Shown here: piece after piece, positions 1-11,137 of the stretch
Numbering within the stretch: the stretch's first letter is position 1
Layout of the letters: each line of letters begins with the position of its first letter
From: Arachis hypogaea
Taxonomy: Eukaryota > Streptophyta > Magnoliopsida > Fabales > Fabaceae
Reading direction: 5' to 3'
Length of the DNA stretch: 64,000 nt
Assembly: GCF_003086295.3 (NCBI RefSeq)
Contig: NC_092038.1
Coordinates: 97,929,837-97,993,836, forward strand
The notes under the pieces: model-generated
Told to the model about the DNA's origin: nothing
Seen by the model: only the letters and a program-made list of their open reading frames with translations
Databases searched by the model: none
Position numbers and translations under genes: made by a program

Positions 1-632
1 CAATTTTGCGCTTTCACTTGCACAATTTCAATATCCTGTGTAAAATACTCAATTCACTTTTGTGGTTACCTAGGTTTGTTTGTGCCTCATCTCTTGCTTA
101 TTTTTTAATTGCAACCTAGGCCATCTAATTGAGGGACAGATGCTTACTTTTTGATTGTGTGGATGCCATTTTAGCCGACCATTGTGTGTATTCCAACCGC
201 GCGCATAATTGGAATACACACATGGCTAATTTTTTTTGTATCATACCACACCACTATGCAAACTCCTCAATTAGATGCTTATGAGCTCCCCACTTTACCC
301 TTTCCTGCTACTTGCCCTATGATTCTTAATTATACTTTACTCAATCTTTTTAAGGATGCGACAAAATGGCAAGGAGCCAGGAGAGGAGGAGGACACCAAG
401 GATGGAGATGCCAAGAATGCTTTGGACTTGGCAAAATCCACACAAACCAAGCCCCCATATACGCCAGTTGAAGGTGGAGTACTTTAGAGCCATACTCCCC
501 GGATTGTGTTCGTGCACGGAGGACCGTGCAACACTAAAGTGTAGGGGAGGATTCGTTATTTTTGGGGCGTAAATTTTCTTTGCTGAACACTTTGCACTTT
601 ATTTTTGTTTTCTTTTATTTTGTTTTTTGTAG
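1..632 (+). mobile_element. M element, 3' internal region, first piece
   Basis: Mostly non-coding, T-rich sequence. A short ORF at 366-572 (68 codons, opening MARSQERRRTPRM) matches in position and in its SCTEDRATLKC segment the short ORF of K2 at 57619-57825, which has ACTEDRAIFKC. Part of that peptide is encoded by the RGGA stem-loop, so the likeness may come from RNA structure and not from protein selection. The other short frames here look like noise. The piece ends at the atatt target site (633-637) of the P insertion. Confidence 0.6.
513..550 (+). promoter_or_regulatory. Internal RGGA stem-loop with polypurine-like motif (M)
   Basis: A 7-bp stem (TGCACGG at 513-519, CCGTGCA at 524-530) closes the loop AGGA and is followed by AAAGTGTAGGGGAGG. 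In K1 the stem is TGCACCG/CGGTGCA, a paired change with the same loop. Confidence 0.7.
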
Positions 633-637
633 ATATT

Positions 638-3354
638 TGATTCCAAGGCATCTTAGGCCAGTTTCACTAGCCTTTTTCTTTTGTTTTTAGTAGGTTTTAT
701 GCACTTTCTTGCATTATAAGTAAGCAATTGGGTTAGAAATTCATGTATGCCTAGATTCATTCAACCATGGCTGATTTGATGCATTTTCATGAGCACCAAA
801 ACATTGCAATTCAAGCACTCCTCTCTTCTCAATAGCCAGGGAAACAATTAGAGCAACTTCAACCCAATTCAATTAAGGCCAAAAGCCCAATTTAAAGAAT
901 GAAGATTAATGGAAGAAAATGTATAAATAGCTTAGAATTCAAGTTAGTTAGTAGGAACGGAGAGGAGTACTGTAACTCTGCCAATATCTCTTTTCAGCAA
1001 ATTTCTTTCAATTCTGCAATGTATCTTTGATGAACGGATATTTTATACGCTTTTAGGGGGTAATTTCATGTAGATTTTAGTGTGTTTTAGTTAGTTTTTA
1101 ATATATTTTTATTAGTTTTTGATCAAAATTCATATTTCTGGAGTTTACTATGAGTTTTTGTATTTTTCTGTGATTTTAGGTATTTTATGGCTGAAATTGA
1201 AGGAGCTTAGTTAAAATCTGATTCAGGCTGAAAAAGGACTGCTGATGCTGTTGGATTCTGACCTCCCTGCATTCGGAATGGATTTTTTGGATTTATAGGA
1301 GTTCAATTGGAACGCTCTCAATTGGGTTGGAAAGTAGACATCCAGGGCTTTCCATCAATATATAATAGTCCATACTTTGCGCGAAGATAGATGATGTAAA
1401 CTGGCGTTAAACGCCAGTTCCATGTTGCAGTCTGGCGTTCAGCACCAGAATCAGGTTGCAAATGGGAGTTCAACGCCAGAAACAGGTTACAACCTGGCGT
1501 TCAACTCCAGAAACAGCCCAAGCACGTGAGAAGCTTAAGTCTCAGCCCCAGTACACACCAAGTGGGCCCCAGAAGTGGATCTCTGCACTATCCATCCTAG
1601 TTTACTCATTTTCTGTAAACCTAGGTTACTAGTTTAGTATTTAAACAACTTTTAGAAACTTATTTTGGATCTCATGACATTTTAGATCTGAATTTTTATA
1701 CTCTTTGATGGCATGAGTCTCTAAACTCCATTGTTGGGGGTGAGGAGTTCTGCAGCATCTCGATGAATTAATGCAATTATTTCTGTTTTCCATTCAAACA
1801 TGCTTGTTCCTATCTAAGATGTTCATTCGTGCTTCACTATGAAGAAGGTGATGATCCGTGACACTCATCACCTTCCTCAATCCATGAATGTGTGCCTGAC
1901 AACCACCTCTATTCTACATCAGATTGAATGAGTATCTCTTAGATTTCTTAATCAGAATCTTCGTGGTATAAGCTAGAATTTATGGCAGCATTCATGAGAA
2001 TCCGGAAAGTCTAAACCTTGTTTGTGGTATTCCGAGTAGGATTCAATGATTGAATGGCTGTGATGAGATGATCGAGAACCAATAGATGATTAGCTGTGCT
2101 GTGACAGAGCATTTGGACCATATTCACTGAGAGGACGGGAAGTAGCCATTGACAATGGTGACACCCTACATACAGCTTGCCATGGAAGGAGCCTTGCGTG
2201 TGTGAAGAGGAGGACAAGAGAAAAGCTGAAATTCAGAGGACAAAACATCTCCAAAACTCCAACATATTCTCCATTATTGAGTAACAATTACTTATTCCAA
2301 ACACTTTCACTTTTTACAATTAAATTCAAAGAACCTTATTGGTATCCTGACCAAGATTAATAAGATAACCATAGCTTGCTTCATACCAACAATCTTCGTG
2401 GGATCGACCCGTACTCACGTAAGGTATTACTTGGACGACCCAGTGCACTTGCTGGTTAGTTGTGCGGATTGCAAAGGTGTGATTGCAATTTCGTGCACCA
2501 ATCTTTCAACTCCATTTTCCATTTTTAGGGCTATGAACAACTAAACCCCTTTTATTGGGTTAGGGAGCTCTGTGTAATTCAATGGATCAATATTAATTTT
2601 CATTCTTCTTCTTCTTTCTTTTCTCTTGATTTTACTAGAAAGCTTTCGGTCTTCATCCAATTGGATAGTTATCTTGGGAAAAAAGCTATTCATAATTAAA
2701 TCTCCTCTGAACCTTGGAAGAGAAATGAGGAGATCATGCTAGAAATATTTTCTCACACTGGATTAGATTGGGGTTTGGATAGATATCGTGACATCTAATC
2801 CTATCAACACTTTGATCTATGAATATGTGCGGTATAATTAATGACTATACTTCATCTCTTCCCATGAGCACTAAAATTAAGGAATTAGGCAATTGTTCAT
2901 GCTTAGAGAGATTAGATTGCCAAGGAATTGGGATCTAATCACCTAAGATTACCAAGGAGATTAATGAATGCATTGATTGAGGAAGAGATGAAAATAAAAT
3001 TGATCCAGAGTATTATCACATCTCCTGACCCCAATGAGCTTCCCCTTCTCTGATCTTACCCATTCTTTTAATTTCACTCTTTAATTTCTTGCAATTTAAG
3101 CTTCTGTCATTTAAATTCTTTCAATTTAAGCTTCTATCATTTAATTTCTTGCAATTTAAGTTTCCCGCCAATTTACATTCTGCAACATCAATTCAACTTC
3201 TGATTTCGCTCAACTAGAACAATTTTCCAATTAACATTGATCAACCATCCAATCCCTGTGGGATTCGACCTCACTCTATTGTGAGTTTTTACTTGACGAT
3301 AATCTGGTGCACTTGCCGGTAGAAAATTGTTGAGAGACAGTTTTCTGCACATCA
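638..3354 (+). repeat. P 5' LTR with an F solo LTR inside
   Basis: LTR sequence is 638-1027 and 2506-3354, about 1.24 kb. A TATA-box-like TATAAATA lies at 922-929. Relative to the 3' LTR it lacks about 725 bp (equivalent to roughly 19250-19974), and the junction lies at a shared TGAG. The missing part holds the CG-rich palindrome zone of the 3' copy. The LTR ends GCACATCA at 3354. Confidence 0.85.
1028..2500 (+). mobile_element. Solo LTR of the F family
   Basis: It begins TGATGAACGGATATTTTATACG and ends TCGTGCACCA, and is flanked by the perfect duplication atctt (1023-1027, 2501-2505). No internal sequence remains, as expected after recombination between the two LTRs of a former element. Four 17-bp palindrome-like units start at 1401, 1432, 1463 and 1494, exactly 31 bp apart. 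Only the first is still a good palindrome (CTGGCGTTAAACGCCAG). Confidence 0.92.
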
Positions 3355-3627
3355 AGTTTATGGCATCGTTTCCAGGGATTAGTTTTGTATTGACAATTAC
3401 TAAATTGGAGGATAACTAGATTGAGCATTTTTCTTTGTTTAATTGAATTTCAATTTTAGCTGTTCAATTTTTATTCTGCAATTTTAGTTGTTTCTCTTTA
3501 TTTTTCTTTATTTCCTTACTTTCTAACAAGCTAACCCACTAACCATTTGATAAATTGCTCTAACCAAGCTAATTATACTCTGTTTAAGTGGATTCTACAC
3601 TTGCTGTTTCCTGTACTTGATCATTGT
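3355..3627 (+). promoter_or_regulatory. P primer-binding site and leader
   Basis: TGGCATCGTTTCCAGGGA at 3361-3378 matches the tRNA-Asp-type site TGGCGCCGTTGCCGGGGA at 14 of 18 positions. The remainder is a T-rich leader up to the gag ATG at 3628. Confidence 0.75.
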
Positions 3628-4388
3628 ATGACAGGTAGAAGAAGGGAAACCTCAATCTCTTTTGATAGTAAACCGGAGATGACCTTCCTTAGATTAAGGA
3701 GGGAAGCAAGAAGAAAGAAGGATGTTGGTACAGAGGAAGAGGAGGAAGACTTGGATATAGAAATGGAGGATGATATGGAGAGCCATCATGAAGAAGAAGT
3801 GAATAATCATGCTAGAAGAGGTGCAGATAACCCTGTTGGACAAGAGAGGAGAATGTTGGGCTCCTACATTAATCCTAATCTTGAGAATTATGGGAGCAGC
3901 ATTCAAAGGCCAACCATCCATGCTAATAATTTTGAATTGAAGCCTCAGCTCATCATACTCGTCAAAAATAATTGTTCTTTCGTAGGAAGTGCCCAAGAAG
4001 ACCCTAATCATCATCTCACTACATTCCTAAGGATCTGTGATACAGTTAAATCTAATAATGTTCACCCTGACACCTATAGATTGCTACTGTTTCCATTCTC
4101 TTTGAAGGACAAAGCATTTAAATGGATAGAATCTTTTCCCAAAGAAAGCTTGACAACCTGAGAAGATGTGGTAAATAGATTCTTAGCAAGATTCTACCCT
4201 CCTCAAAGAGTGAATAGATTGAGAACCGAGGTGCAGACATTCAGACAGCAGGATGGTGAAACCTTATACGAAGCTTGGGAAAGATTCAAAGATTTGACAA
4301 GGAAATGCCCCCCGATATGTTTAATGAGTGGGTGCAATTGCACATCTTTTATGAAGGGCTTTCTTATGAATCAAAGAAAGCTGTGGAC

Positions 4389-6486
4389 TGATGACAAGTC
4401 ATCATATACCCATTTTTCAAGCTAATTTCATTTGTTTTGTTAGTCTTTATGCACTTTCTTGCTTCTTAAGTAAGTGATTTGGAGTGAAAATGCACAACTT
4501 CTTTAAATCAAGCAACCACCATGAAATTAATGTTAATTCATGAGGTTTAAGCTAATTTTAATTGAATTTTAATTGATTTATAAGCCTTATGAATTTAGTG
4601 ATACTTGGAGTGGTTGTTTTGGTTTATTTCAGGTGAAGAAAAGAATAAAAGAGAAAAGCGTGGCCTAAGAAAGCGTGACCCAAGGAGAAGGAAGCGTGGT
4701 CAAAGGAAGGAAAAGTGTGCCGCATACAATGGGGGAGGCAAGCATTGCCCTCCACAAGGGCACACTGCCCTCTAGGAGGGCAACATAAGGGAATAAGGCA
4801 AAGAAGGCAACTCTGCCCTGCCCACTACAAGGGCAGAGCACAAATTTGTGCCTTGGAATCAAGAAGAAGAAAATGTTGCCCTGCCCTCCACAAGGGCAGT
4901 ATCGGGCTCACCAAGGAAGAAAATCAAAGGAAAAATGCCTATGATGCTTGCCACAAGAGTTGAACACGGGACCATGAGGAAGCAAGGAACTAAGTTCCAT
5001 TACCGTGCCAAGAAACCAAGGAAAATGAATGAGCGTGTGTTTCTGCCCGGATTCGAACGCGGGACTTCATTTTGGAAACACTGCCCTGCCCTCCACGAGG
5101 GCAGGGCAGCATTTTGTTGGTGCATGAATCTGGCGCACCAAGGGACATTTCTGGCGCACCAAATCACTATCCTGGTAGCACCAGCGCGCACCACAGCACG
5201 ATCCTGGCAGCACCATATTTTTCTGCCCTGCCCTCCGCGAGGGCAGGGCAGCATCCTGTGCACCAAGGCACCATTTTGGCGCATCATGGCATGATTCTGG
5301 CAGCATCAGCACGCACCGTGGCACATTTCTAGCGCACCAATTTTTCCTGCCCTGCCCTCCGCGAGGGCAGGGCAGCGTTCTGCGCTCCAGACCGCACCAA
5401 GCCGCACCAAGCAAGCACCAACACGCACCAAATCCTGCCCTGCCCTCCACAAGGGCAGGGCAGCCTCCTGGGAGCTATTATTTTTGGGCCGAAAATTCAA
5501 TTAAAATTCCATTTTAATTCATTTCTTCACCAAATCAAAAGCCCATCCAAATCCCAAAATCCAAGAATAGAAAGTGTATAAATAGGAGCTAGTTTGATGT
5601 AATTAGGACCTTTTTGCTTTGCTTTTGAATTTTGCACTTTCTTTGAGCTTTGAATTTTATTTTTGCACTTTGGAACTTCTCTTGGTGTCTTCACTGAGAT
5701 TTCAGAGAATTAGGGAGGAGAATTGATCTCTCTTCTTCCTCGTTCTTGCTTGAGTCTTTTTAATTTCCTTGTTTTGATTCTTGGGTGTTAAGAATTGAGG
5801 AAATTCTGTCTCAATCTCCACTCAAGAACTCTTTAGTTTCTTTTCTGCATAATTGAATCCATTCACATTCTCTTTACTGTTTCTTCTTCAATTTCTTGTC
5901 AATTGCTTTGAGAACTTGGATCTAGGAAGGTAATTGAGATCTAGGCTCTGCTACCTAGTCTCTTGAACCCTGAGATCCCAATTTACTTTTGGTTCTTCTG
6001 TGAACCCTGCTGCACTTTACTTTCAATTTCTATTTGAATTCTCATTGCTTCCAATTCAATTTCTGCTCTATTAATTGTGGTAATTCAATTTATCTTTGTT
6101 TAGATTCTGCAATCCCAGTCCTCAAATCCCTTTTATATTCAAGCAATTTACATTTCTTGCACTTTAAGTTTCTGCAATTTACATTTCTTGCACTTTAAGT
6201 TTCAGTCATTTACTTTCTTGTTCTTTAAGATTCAGCAAGTTTATTTTCCTGTTCTTTAATTTACTGCAATTTCCCCTTTCCCTTTACATTTCAAGCAATT
6301 TAGCTTCTGTTAAATACAACCCACTCAACCAAAACTTGATTCGCTTGACTAAATCAACCACTAAACTAAAATTGCTCAATCCTTCAATCCCTGTGGGATC
6401 GACCTCACTCATGTGAGTTATTATTACTTGATGCGACCCGGTACACATGCCGGTGAGTTTTGTGTTGGATCGCTTTCCACACATCA
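4389..6486 (+). repeat. D 5' LTR
   Basis: It begins TGATGACAAGTCATC, itself a near palindrome, and ends CCACACATCA. TATAAATA at 5577-5584 is a likely promoter TATA box. The part before it carries a dense set of inverted repeats built from GCCCTGCCCTC. Repetitive T-rich sequence near 6140-6300 (TTTACATTTCTTGCACTTTAAG) lies in the presumed R/U5 part. The ORFs across 4715-5500 are products of the palindromes, not genes. Confidence 0.92.
5081..5463. repeat. Four long GC-rich inverted repeats in the D 5' LTR
   Basis: Each 29-nt unit has 13-nt arms, CTGCCCTGCCCTC and its reverse complement (one arm base differs in the unit at 5435), around a 3-nt centre. Units lie at 5081-5109, 5223-5251, 5347-5375 and 5435-5463. 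Shorter or decayed forms lie at about 4747-4900. GGCGCACCA repeats fill the gaps. The 3' LTR has the same set from 11830. Confidence 0.9.
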
Positions 6487-6492
6487 AGTTTT

Positions 6493-6510
6493 TGGCGCCG
6501 TTGCCGGGGA
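6493..6510 (+). promoter_or_regulatory. D primer-binding site (tRNA-Asp type)
   Basis: TGGCGCCGTTGCCGGGGA lies 6 bp after the LTR end and is complementary to the 3' end of plant tRNA-Asp including CCA. Confidence 0.9.
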
Positions 6511-6673
6511 TTGAAATAGATTGACAATGATTAAGTGAAGTGGAGGTCTAGATTAAGCATTTTTTTTTCTTTTTAACTAAGCACATTAACTGTTTGACAC
6601 ATTGTGTCACCTAACCCTCTAACCACATTCTAGCATTAGAATGTCCATGTTTCATTTGGTTTGTTTGTGATTC

Positions 6674-9553
6674 TTGCAAGTCATAGAGGCTGAGGTGCAT
6701 GAAGAGGGAGTGAGCAACAATACCCAGCCTGCAAGAAGGGTGTTGGCCTCTTACACTATCCCCAATGCAAGAAACTGTGGGAGTAGCATACTTACTCCCA
6801 ATGTTCATGCAAATAATTTTGAGTTGAAGCCTCAACTTATCACTCTGGTGCAAAACAATTGCTCCTATGGAGGAAGTCCACTTGAAGATCCAAACCAACA
6901 CTTATCCATCTTCCTCAGGATTTGTGAAACTGTCAAAACAAGTGGTGTGCATCCAGACATCTACAAGCTACTGCTGTTTCCATTCTCTCTGAAGGATAAG
7001 GCCACTCAATGGCTAGAGACATTTCCCAAAGAAAGCATCAATAATTGGGAAGACTTAGTGAGCAAATTCCTAGCCAAGTTCTATCCTCCTCAAAGGATTA
7101 TCAAGCTGAAAACAGAGGTGCAAACATTCATTCAAATGGATGGAGAGTCACTGTATGATGCCTGGGAGAGATACAAGGCCTTAATCAGGAAATGTCCCCT
7201 AGAAATGTTTAGTGAGTGGGATAGACTCCAAAACTTCTATGAAGGGTTGACCCAGAAAGCTCAAGAAGCATTAGATCATTCAGCAGGAGGCTCATTGCAG
7301 CTAATGAAGACAGCAGAGGAAGCCCAAAACCTCATAGAGATGGCGGCAAACAATCAATATTTCTTTGCTCATCAAAGACAACGCCAACCAGCCCAGAGAA
7401 GGGATGTGCTGGAGCTTGAAGGTGTTGACGTTCTCTTGGCACAAAACAAACAGATGCATCAACAGCTTCAGCAACAAATAGAAATGATGGCCAAGAAAAT
7501 TGATGGATTGCAAGGTGTTGCAGTAAACACACAATGCCAATCTCAAACCTCACATGGGTGGAATCAATCTGAAGAAAGTTTTGGGACATTCAATTTTGAG
7601 CAATAAAGCCCTGAGCAGGTACAATGCATGAACAATACTTCAAGTTCATTTCAACACAATTTTCATGGTGATGCACACAAGACACCCTGGAAGACTCATT
7701 CTAATTCAAGGTGGGGTGAGCATCAGAATCAAGGACAAAGGGACTTCAACTCTGGCAGCCTCAGCAACACAAACAACCATAACCATTCATCCAATAATAC
7801 TAACCAATTCAAAAATTCACAAAACACATATCACCAACCCCATAATAACTCACAAAACCATCAGAATAACTTTTCCACATCCACATCCTACCCACAAAGT
7901 ACCCCCACAATTAATTCAAACAACTTCCAACAACAACCATCTCATTTCACACAACCACAACCAAATTCAGACTCTCAAAGAATCTCAAGTCTAGAGAAAA
8001 TGATGGAGAAACTCATGAAAAATCAAGAGATGGCAAGACAAGATCAGGAAGCTGCAAGGAAAGATCAGACCCTGGCATTCAAAAACCAAGAAACCTCAAT
8101 CAGAAACCTTGAGAGACACATGGGGCAAATGGCTAAGCAAATTTCAGAAATGGATGAGAAGAGAGCAAATGCCTTCCCCAATGTCATTGAAGAACACCCA
8201 AGGGACAAAGGAAAAGCCACAAAATGGGAGGAGTGCAAAGCAATCACAATGGGAAGTGAGAAGACTATGAAGAAGGAAGCCATCAATCAGGACAAACACA
8301 ACAGAGAAGTTCCACAAGAAGAGACAGAAGGGAAAAGTAAAGAGGATCTAGAAACCAAAAATGCAAAAATTTCAAAGGGATACAAGAACACCCTTGAATC
8401 ACAACTACAAGAGAAGAGGGAAGGAGTGAATCCTTGTGTCCCCAAACTTCCATACCCTCAGAGGTTTAAAAAAGAAAATGAGGATAAGCAATACTCAAAA
8501 TTCCTGGACATATTCAAGACACTTAGCATCAATATTCCTTTCTTGGAAGCACTTGAACAGATGCCACTATATGCCAAATTCATGAAGGAAGTGCTGACAA
8601 AGAAAAGATCCCTGAAGGAAGGACAGATTGTTGAGATGACAAAGGAATGTAGTGCTATCCTCCAAAGAGAGTTGCCAGAGAAGAAAGATGATCCTGGGAG
8701 TTTTTACATACCTTGCACCATAGGGGACATAACAATTGAGAAGTCATTCTGTGACCTTGGTGCAAGCATAAACTTGATGCCTTTGTCTCTAATGAGAAAA
8801 CTCCGAATTTGTGAGCTGAAATCCACACGAATACTCCTGCAAATGGCTGACAAATCCATCCAGCAAGCACTTGGAGTTGTAGAGAATGTACTGGTAAAGG
8901 TGGGGAAATTCCTTCTCCCAGCTGATTTTATCATCCTAGATATGGAGGAGGACCCTAACACTCCCATCATTCTGGGGAGGCCTTTCCTGGCTACAGGCAG
9001 AGCATTGATAGATGTTGAAAAATGGGAATTGTTGTTGAGAGTGCATGATGAGCACCTAGCATTCCATATTTTTAAAACCCTGCATAAACCCACTCAAGAG
9101 GAAGACTATACAGAGGATAAAGGCAGGGATCATAGCTTGAAAGAGGCATTCAATGAGTTAACTCCAAGACTTTCAAATCCATGCTTCAAAGAAGTAGAGA
9201 TGGTGCAACAGACCAAAAAAATCAAGGAGGAACTAGATCCAAAACCCCCAGATGGGAGCCTCAACACTCCAGATAAAGAACCACCAAGGCATGAATTATC
9301 TCCTAAGAAAGAAGAAAAGAAGAAGAGGCCAAAAGGGTGGAGAAATAAGAAAATTCCCACTGAAGGCTTCTCACCAGGGGATAAAGTGATGTTAAACACC
9401 CAACCAATGAAGGTGTCTCCACAATCATCTGAGTGCTATACTGTGAATCGGATCCTTTCACTTGAACACGTAGAGATCATCAAAGAGAAGACTGGAAGGA
9501 AGTTCACAGTAAGAGGAGAAAAGCTGAGGCACTATGATTTTCACCCCCCATGA
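6674..9553 (+). pseudogene. D gag-protease polyprotein fused to an integrase C-terminal-like tail
   Basis: A single frame of about 960 codons is interrupted once, by TAA at 7604-7606. There is no ATG at its head: an upstream stop at 6668 and the lack of the basic N-terminus seen in P and F suggest a 5' truncation. The gag core (FELKPQLI, LLLFPFSLKD, FYPPQR, ESLYDAWERY) spans about 6800-7300. An Asn/Gln-rich linker follows, then a charged coiled-coil-like part. The protease has DLGASINLMPLS near 8753 and ILGRPFLATGRALIDV near 8970. The tail (about 9360-9553) has FSPGDKVML and SLEHVEII-TGRKFTVRGEKLRHY, like the C-terminal end of Athila-type integrases. Nothing of RT, RNase H or the integrase core lies between. 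No zinc knuckle is seen. Confidence 0.85.
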
Positions 9554-9596
9554 TCAAAGAGTAAGATGTCAAGCTAGTGACAATAAAGAAGCGCTT

Positions 9597-9614
9597 GTTG
9601 GGAGGCAACCCAAC
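9597..9614 (+). promoter_or_regulatory. Post-stop hairpin of D
   Basis: GTTGGG, loop AGGCAA, CCCAAC: a perfect 6-bp stem 43 nt after the polyprotein stop, preceded by AAGAAGCGCTT. It is the D member of a hairpin found at the same place in P, F2, N, K1 and K2. Confidence 0.85.
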
Positions 9615-11099
9615 CGGAGATAGTTTTCTTTTCATAGCTTTTTCAATAAAGATGTTGAATAATTGGTATGGATTGCAAGGAGCTAAGTTTGGTGTTGTAC
9701 ACCAAAACAATTTAAGGGAGAATGAAGGATTCTAAGTTTGGTGTTCCACCAAAAATATCATTTAAAAACACATTCTCACCTCTTGCATGATGCTAGCTCC
9801 ATGCAACCAAACACATTATTCAACTGTTTAATTGCTTTCTAGCTTTAATTTCATTAACCTTTAGCAAGGACACAAGGTTTCACATATGGTTAAAATTCTT
9901 GCGTAAGAGGCAGTGGCAAACAATTAAGTTTGGTGTTCCCACACAAAAGTAAATCCAGGAGCCACACTATGCATACTAACCATATAATTAAGGGCTTGAG
10001 AAGCAAGCAACTTTGAGAATTATGCAGGACATGAGGCAACAATTGAAGACATTATGCATCTTAACTCAAAGAGAACACAACAGAAGGAAGAATCAAAGGG
10101 CTGCAACTTCAAAGGTTGTATCTAAACTTAATCCTTGCTGCTGTGAAATGTTTAAATCCGGAAACCATTGTATGTCTTGCTAAAGTGCTTATCTAGTTAC
10201 AAGTGAAATGGTTTGTTAAAAATGCCAAAACTGCATAATACTTGTTATCCATCACTTAGCTTGAAATTTGTTTTGTTTCCCATATGCTTAAATAAAAGAG
10301 ATTTGTGTGAATTGAAAAGTGAAATATCCAATGTTGCATAAGTAAGAATGGGAGTTAGTGGTGGTATATGTGTTTGATTAAATGCATAACTCATGAAATA
10401 ATTGTTGCATAATATCATTCTCATTCAAGTGTGAGTTAGCTTGCTGTTACAAAGACTCTTATCAATAATGAAAAAGCCCTTGGTAACGAAAACAGAAAGA
10501 AAAGGAAGAAGAAAAAGCCAAAATGGCAAGAAAAACAAAGAATAAAGGTTGGACACCAATAGCTTGGACCCTAGGACATATGCCTGTGGTGTTCTTGTAC
10601 TAAGATATGCTTGGATGAGTAAATTCTAAGGGGTATTTTAAAACCCGGTCACTTAGATCAACTGATTTGGGATGGCCAATTGAAAGTCCACAATAAAGAG
10701 CAACTTAGATACAGAACATTTAGTTATCCAAAGAGATGCTGGGCATCAATGATCCTAGGAAGAATTAGTGAGCAATGTGTCTGTGGTGGAAAGATGTTGA
10801 GCAAAAGAAAAGAAAATAAAGCCAAAGGCTAATACTGCAACATTTGACACCAAACCTCCAAAAGAATAATAAGCTTGTTAAGCATTGTAAGCCAAGAAAA
10901 GTTAGCAAGGGAGGAATTAAAAAGTGAGTCTTATAACAGCAAGTTTAGCAAGCCTTTGAGGAAAGATGTACATTATGTAACAGCAACAATAATTGAGTTG
11001 TCATTGTCTGCATAAAGACTCCATAAATCAAGTTCTGCTATATGCCTAATAAGGATATGTGCTCTTTTCTTATTCATATCATTTACTCTTAGTTTTGAT
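9615..11099 (+). other. D 3' internal non-coding region
   Basis: No ORF of substance. AAGTTTGGTGTT recurs near 9683, 9731 and 9927; the first two are followed by ACACCAAA or CCACCAAA and can fold on themselves. About 10500-10990 resembles P 18480-18990 (for example ATGCCTGTGGTGT and AGAGATGCTGGGCA or close forms), a conserved non-coding block between two families. Confidence 0.7.
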
Positions 11100-11137
11100 T
11101 CTTGCTTGGGGACAAGCAAGATTTAAGTTTGGTGTTG
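11100..11137 (+). promoter_or_regulatory. D stem-loop and polypurine-like motif next to the 3' LTR
   Basis: A 9-bp stem (TCTTGCTTG at 11100-11108 region with CAAGCAAG at 11113-11120 plus A11121) closes the loop GGGA and is followed by TTTAAGTTTGGTGTTG, which abuts the LTR. The position is that of the plus-strand primer (polypurine tract). Confidence 0.8.

Noticed and set aside
184..471. 95-codon ORF near the window start
   Set aside because: No homologue in the matching K1 or K2 region and no domain; it overlaps the better-supported short frame at 366.
5045..5070. tRNA-like T-arm (minus strand GTTCGAATCC) in the D LTR
   Set aside because: It matches a pol III B box, but I can find no cloverleaf or acceptor stem around it; probably chance or a very old tRNA-derived piece.
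4715..5500. Overlapping ORFs on both strands in the D LTR, repeated at 11464-12276
   Set aside because: They follow from GC-rich inverted repeats that lack stop codons; frames are open on both strands and lie in LTR promoter sequence.
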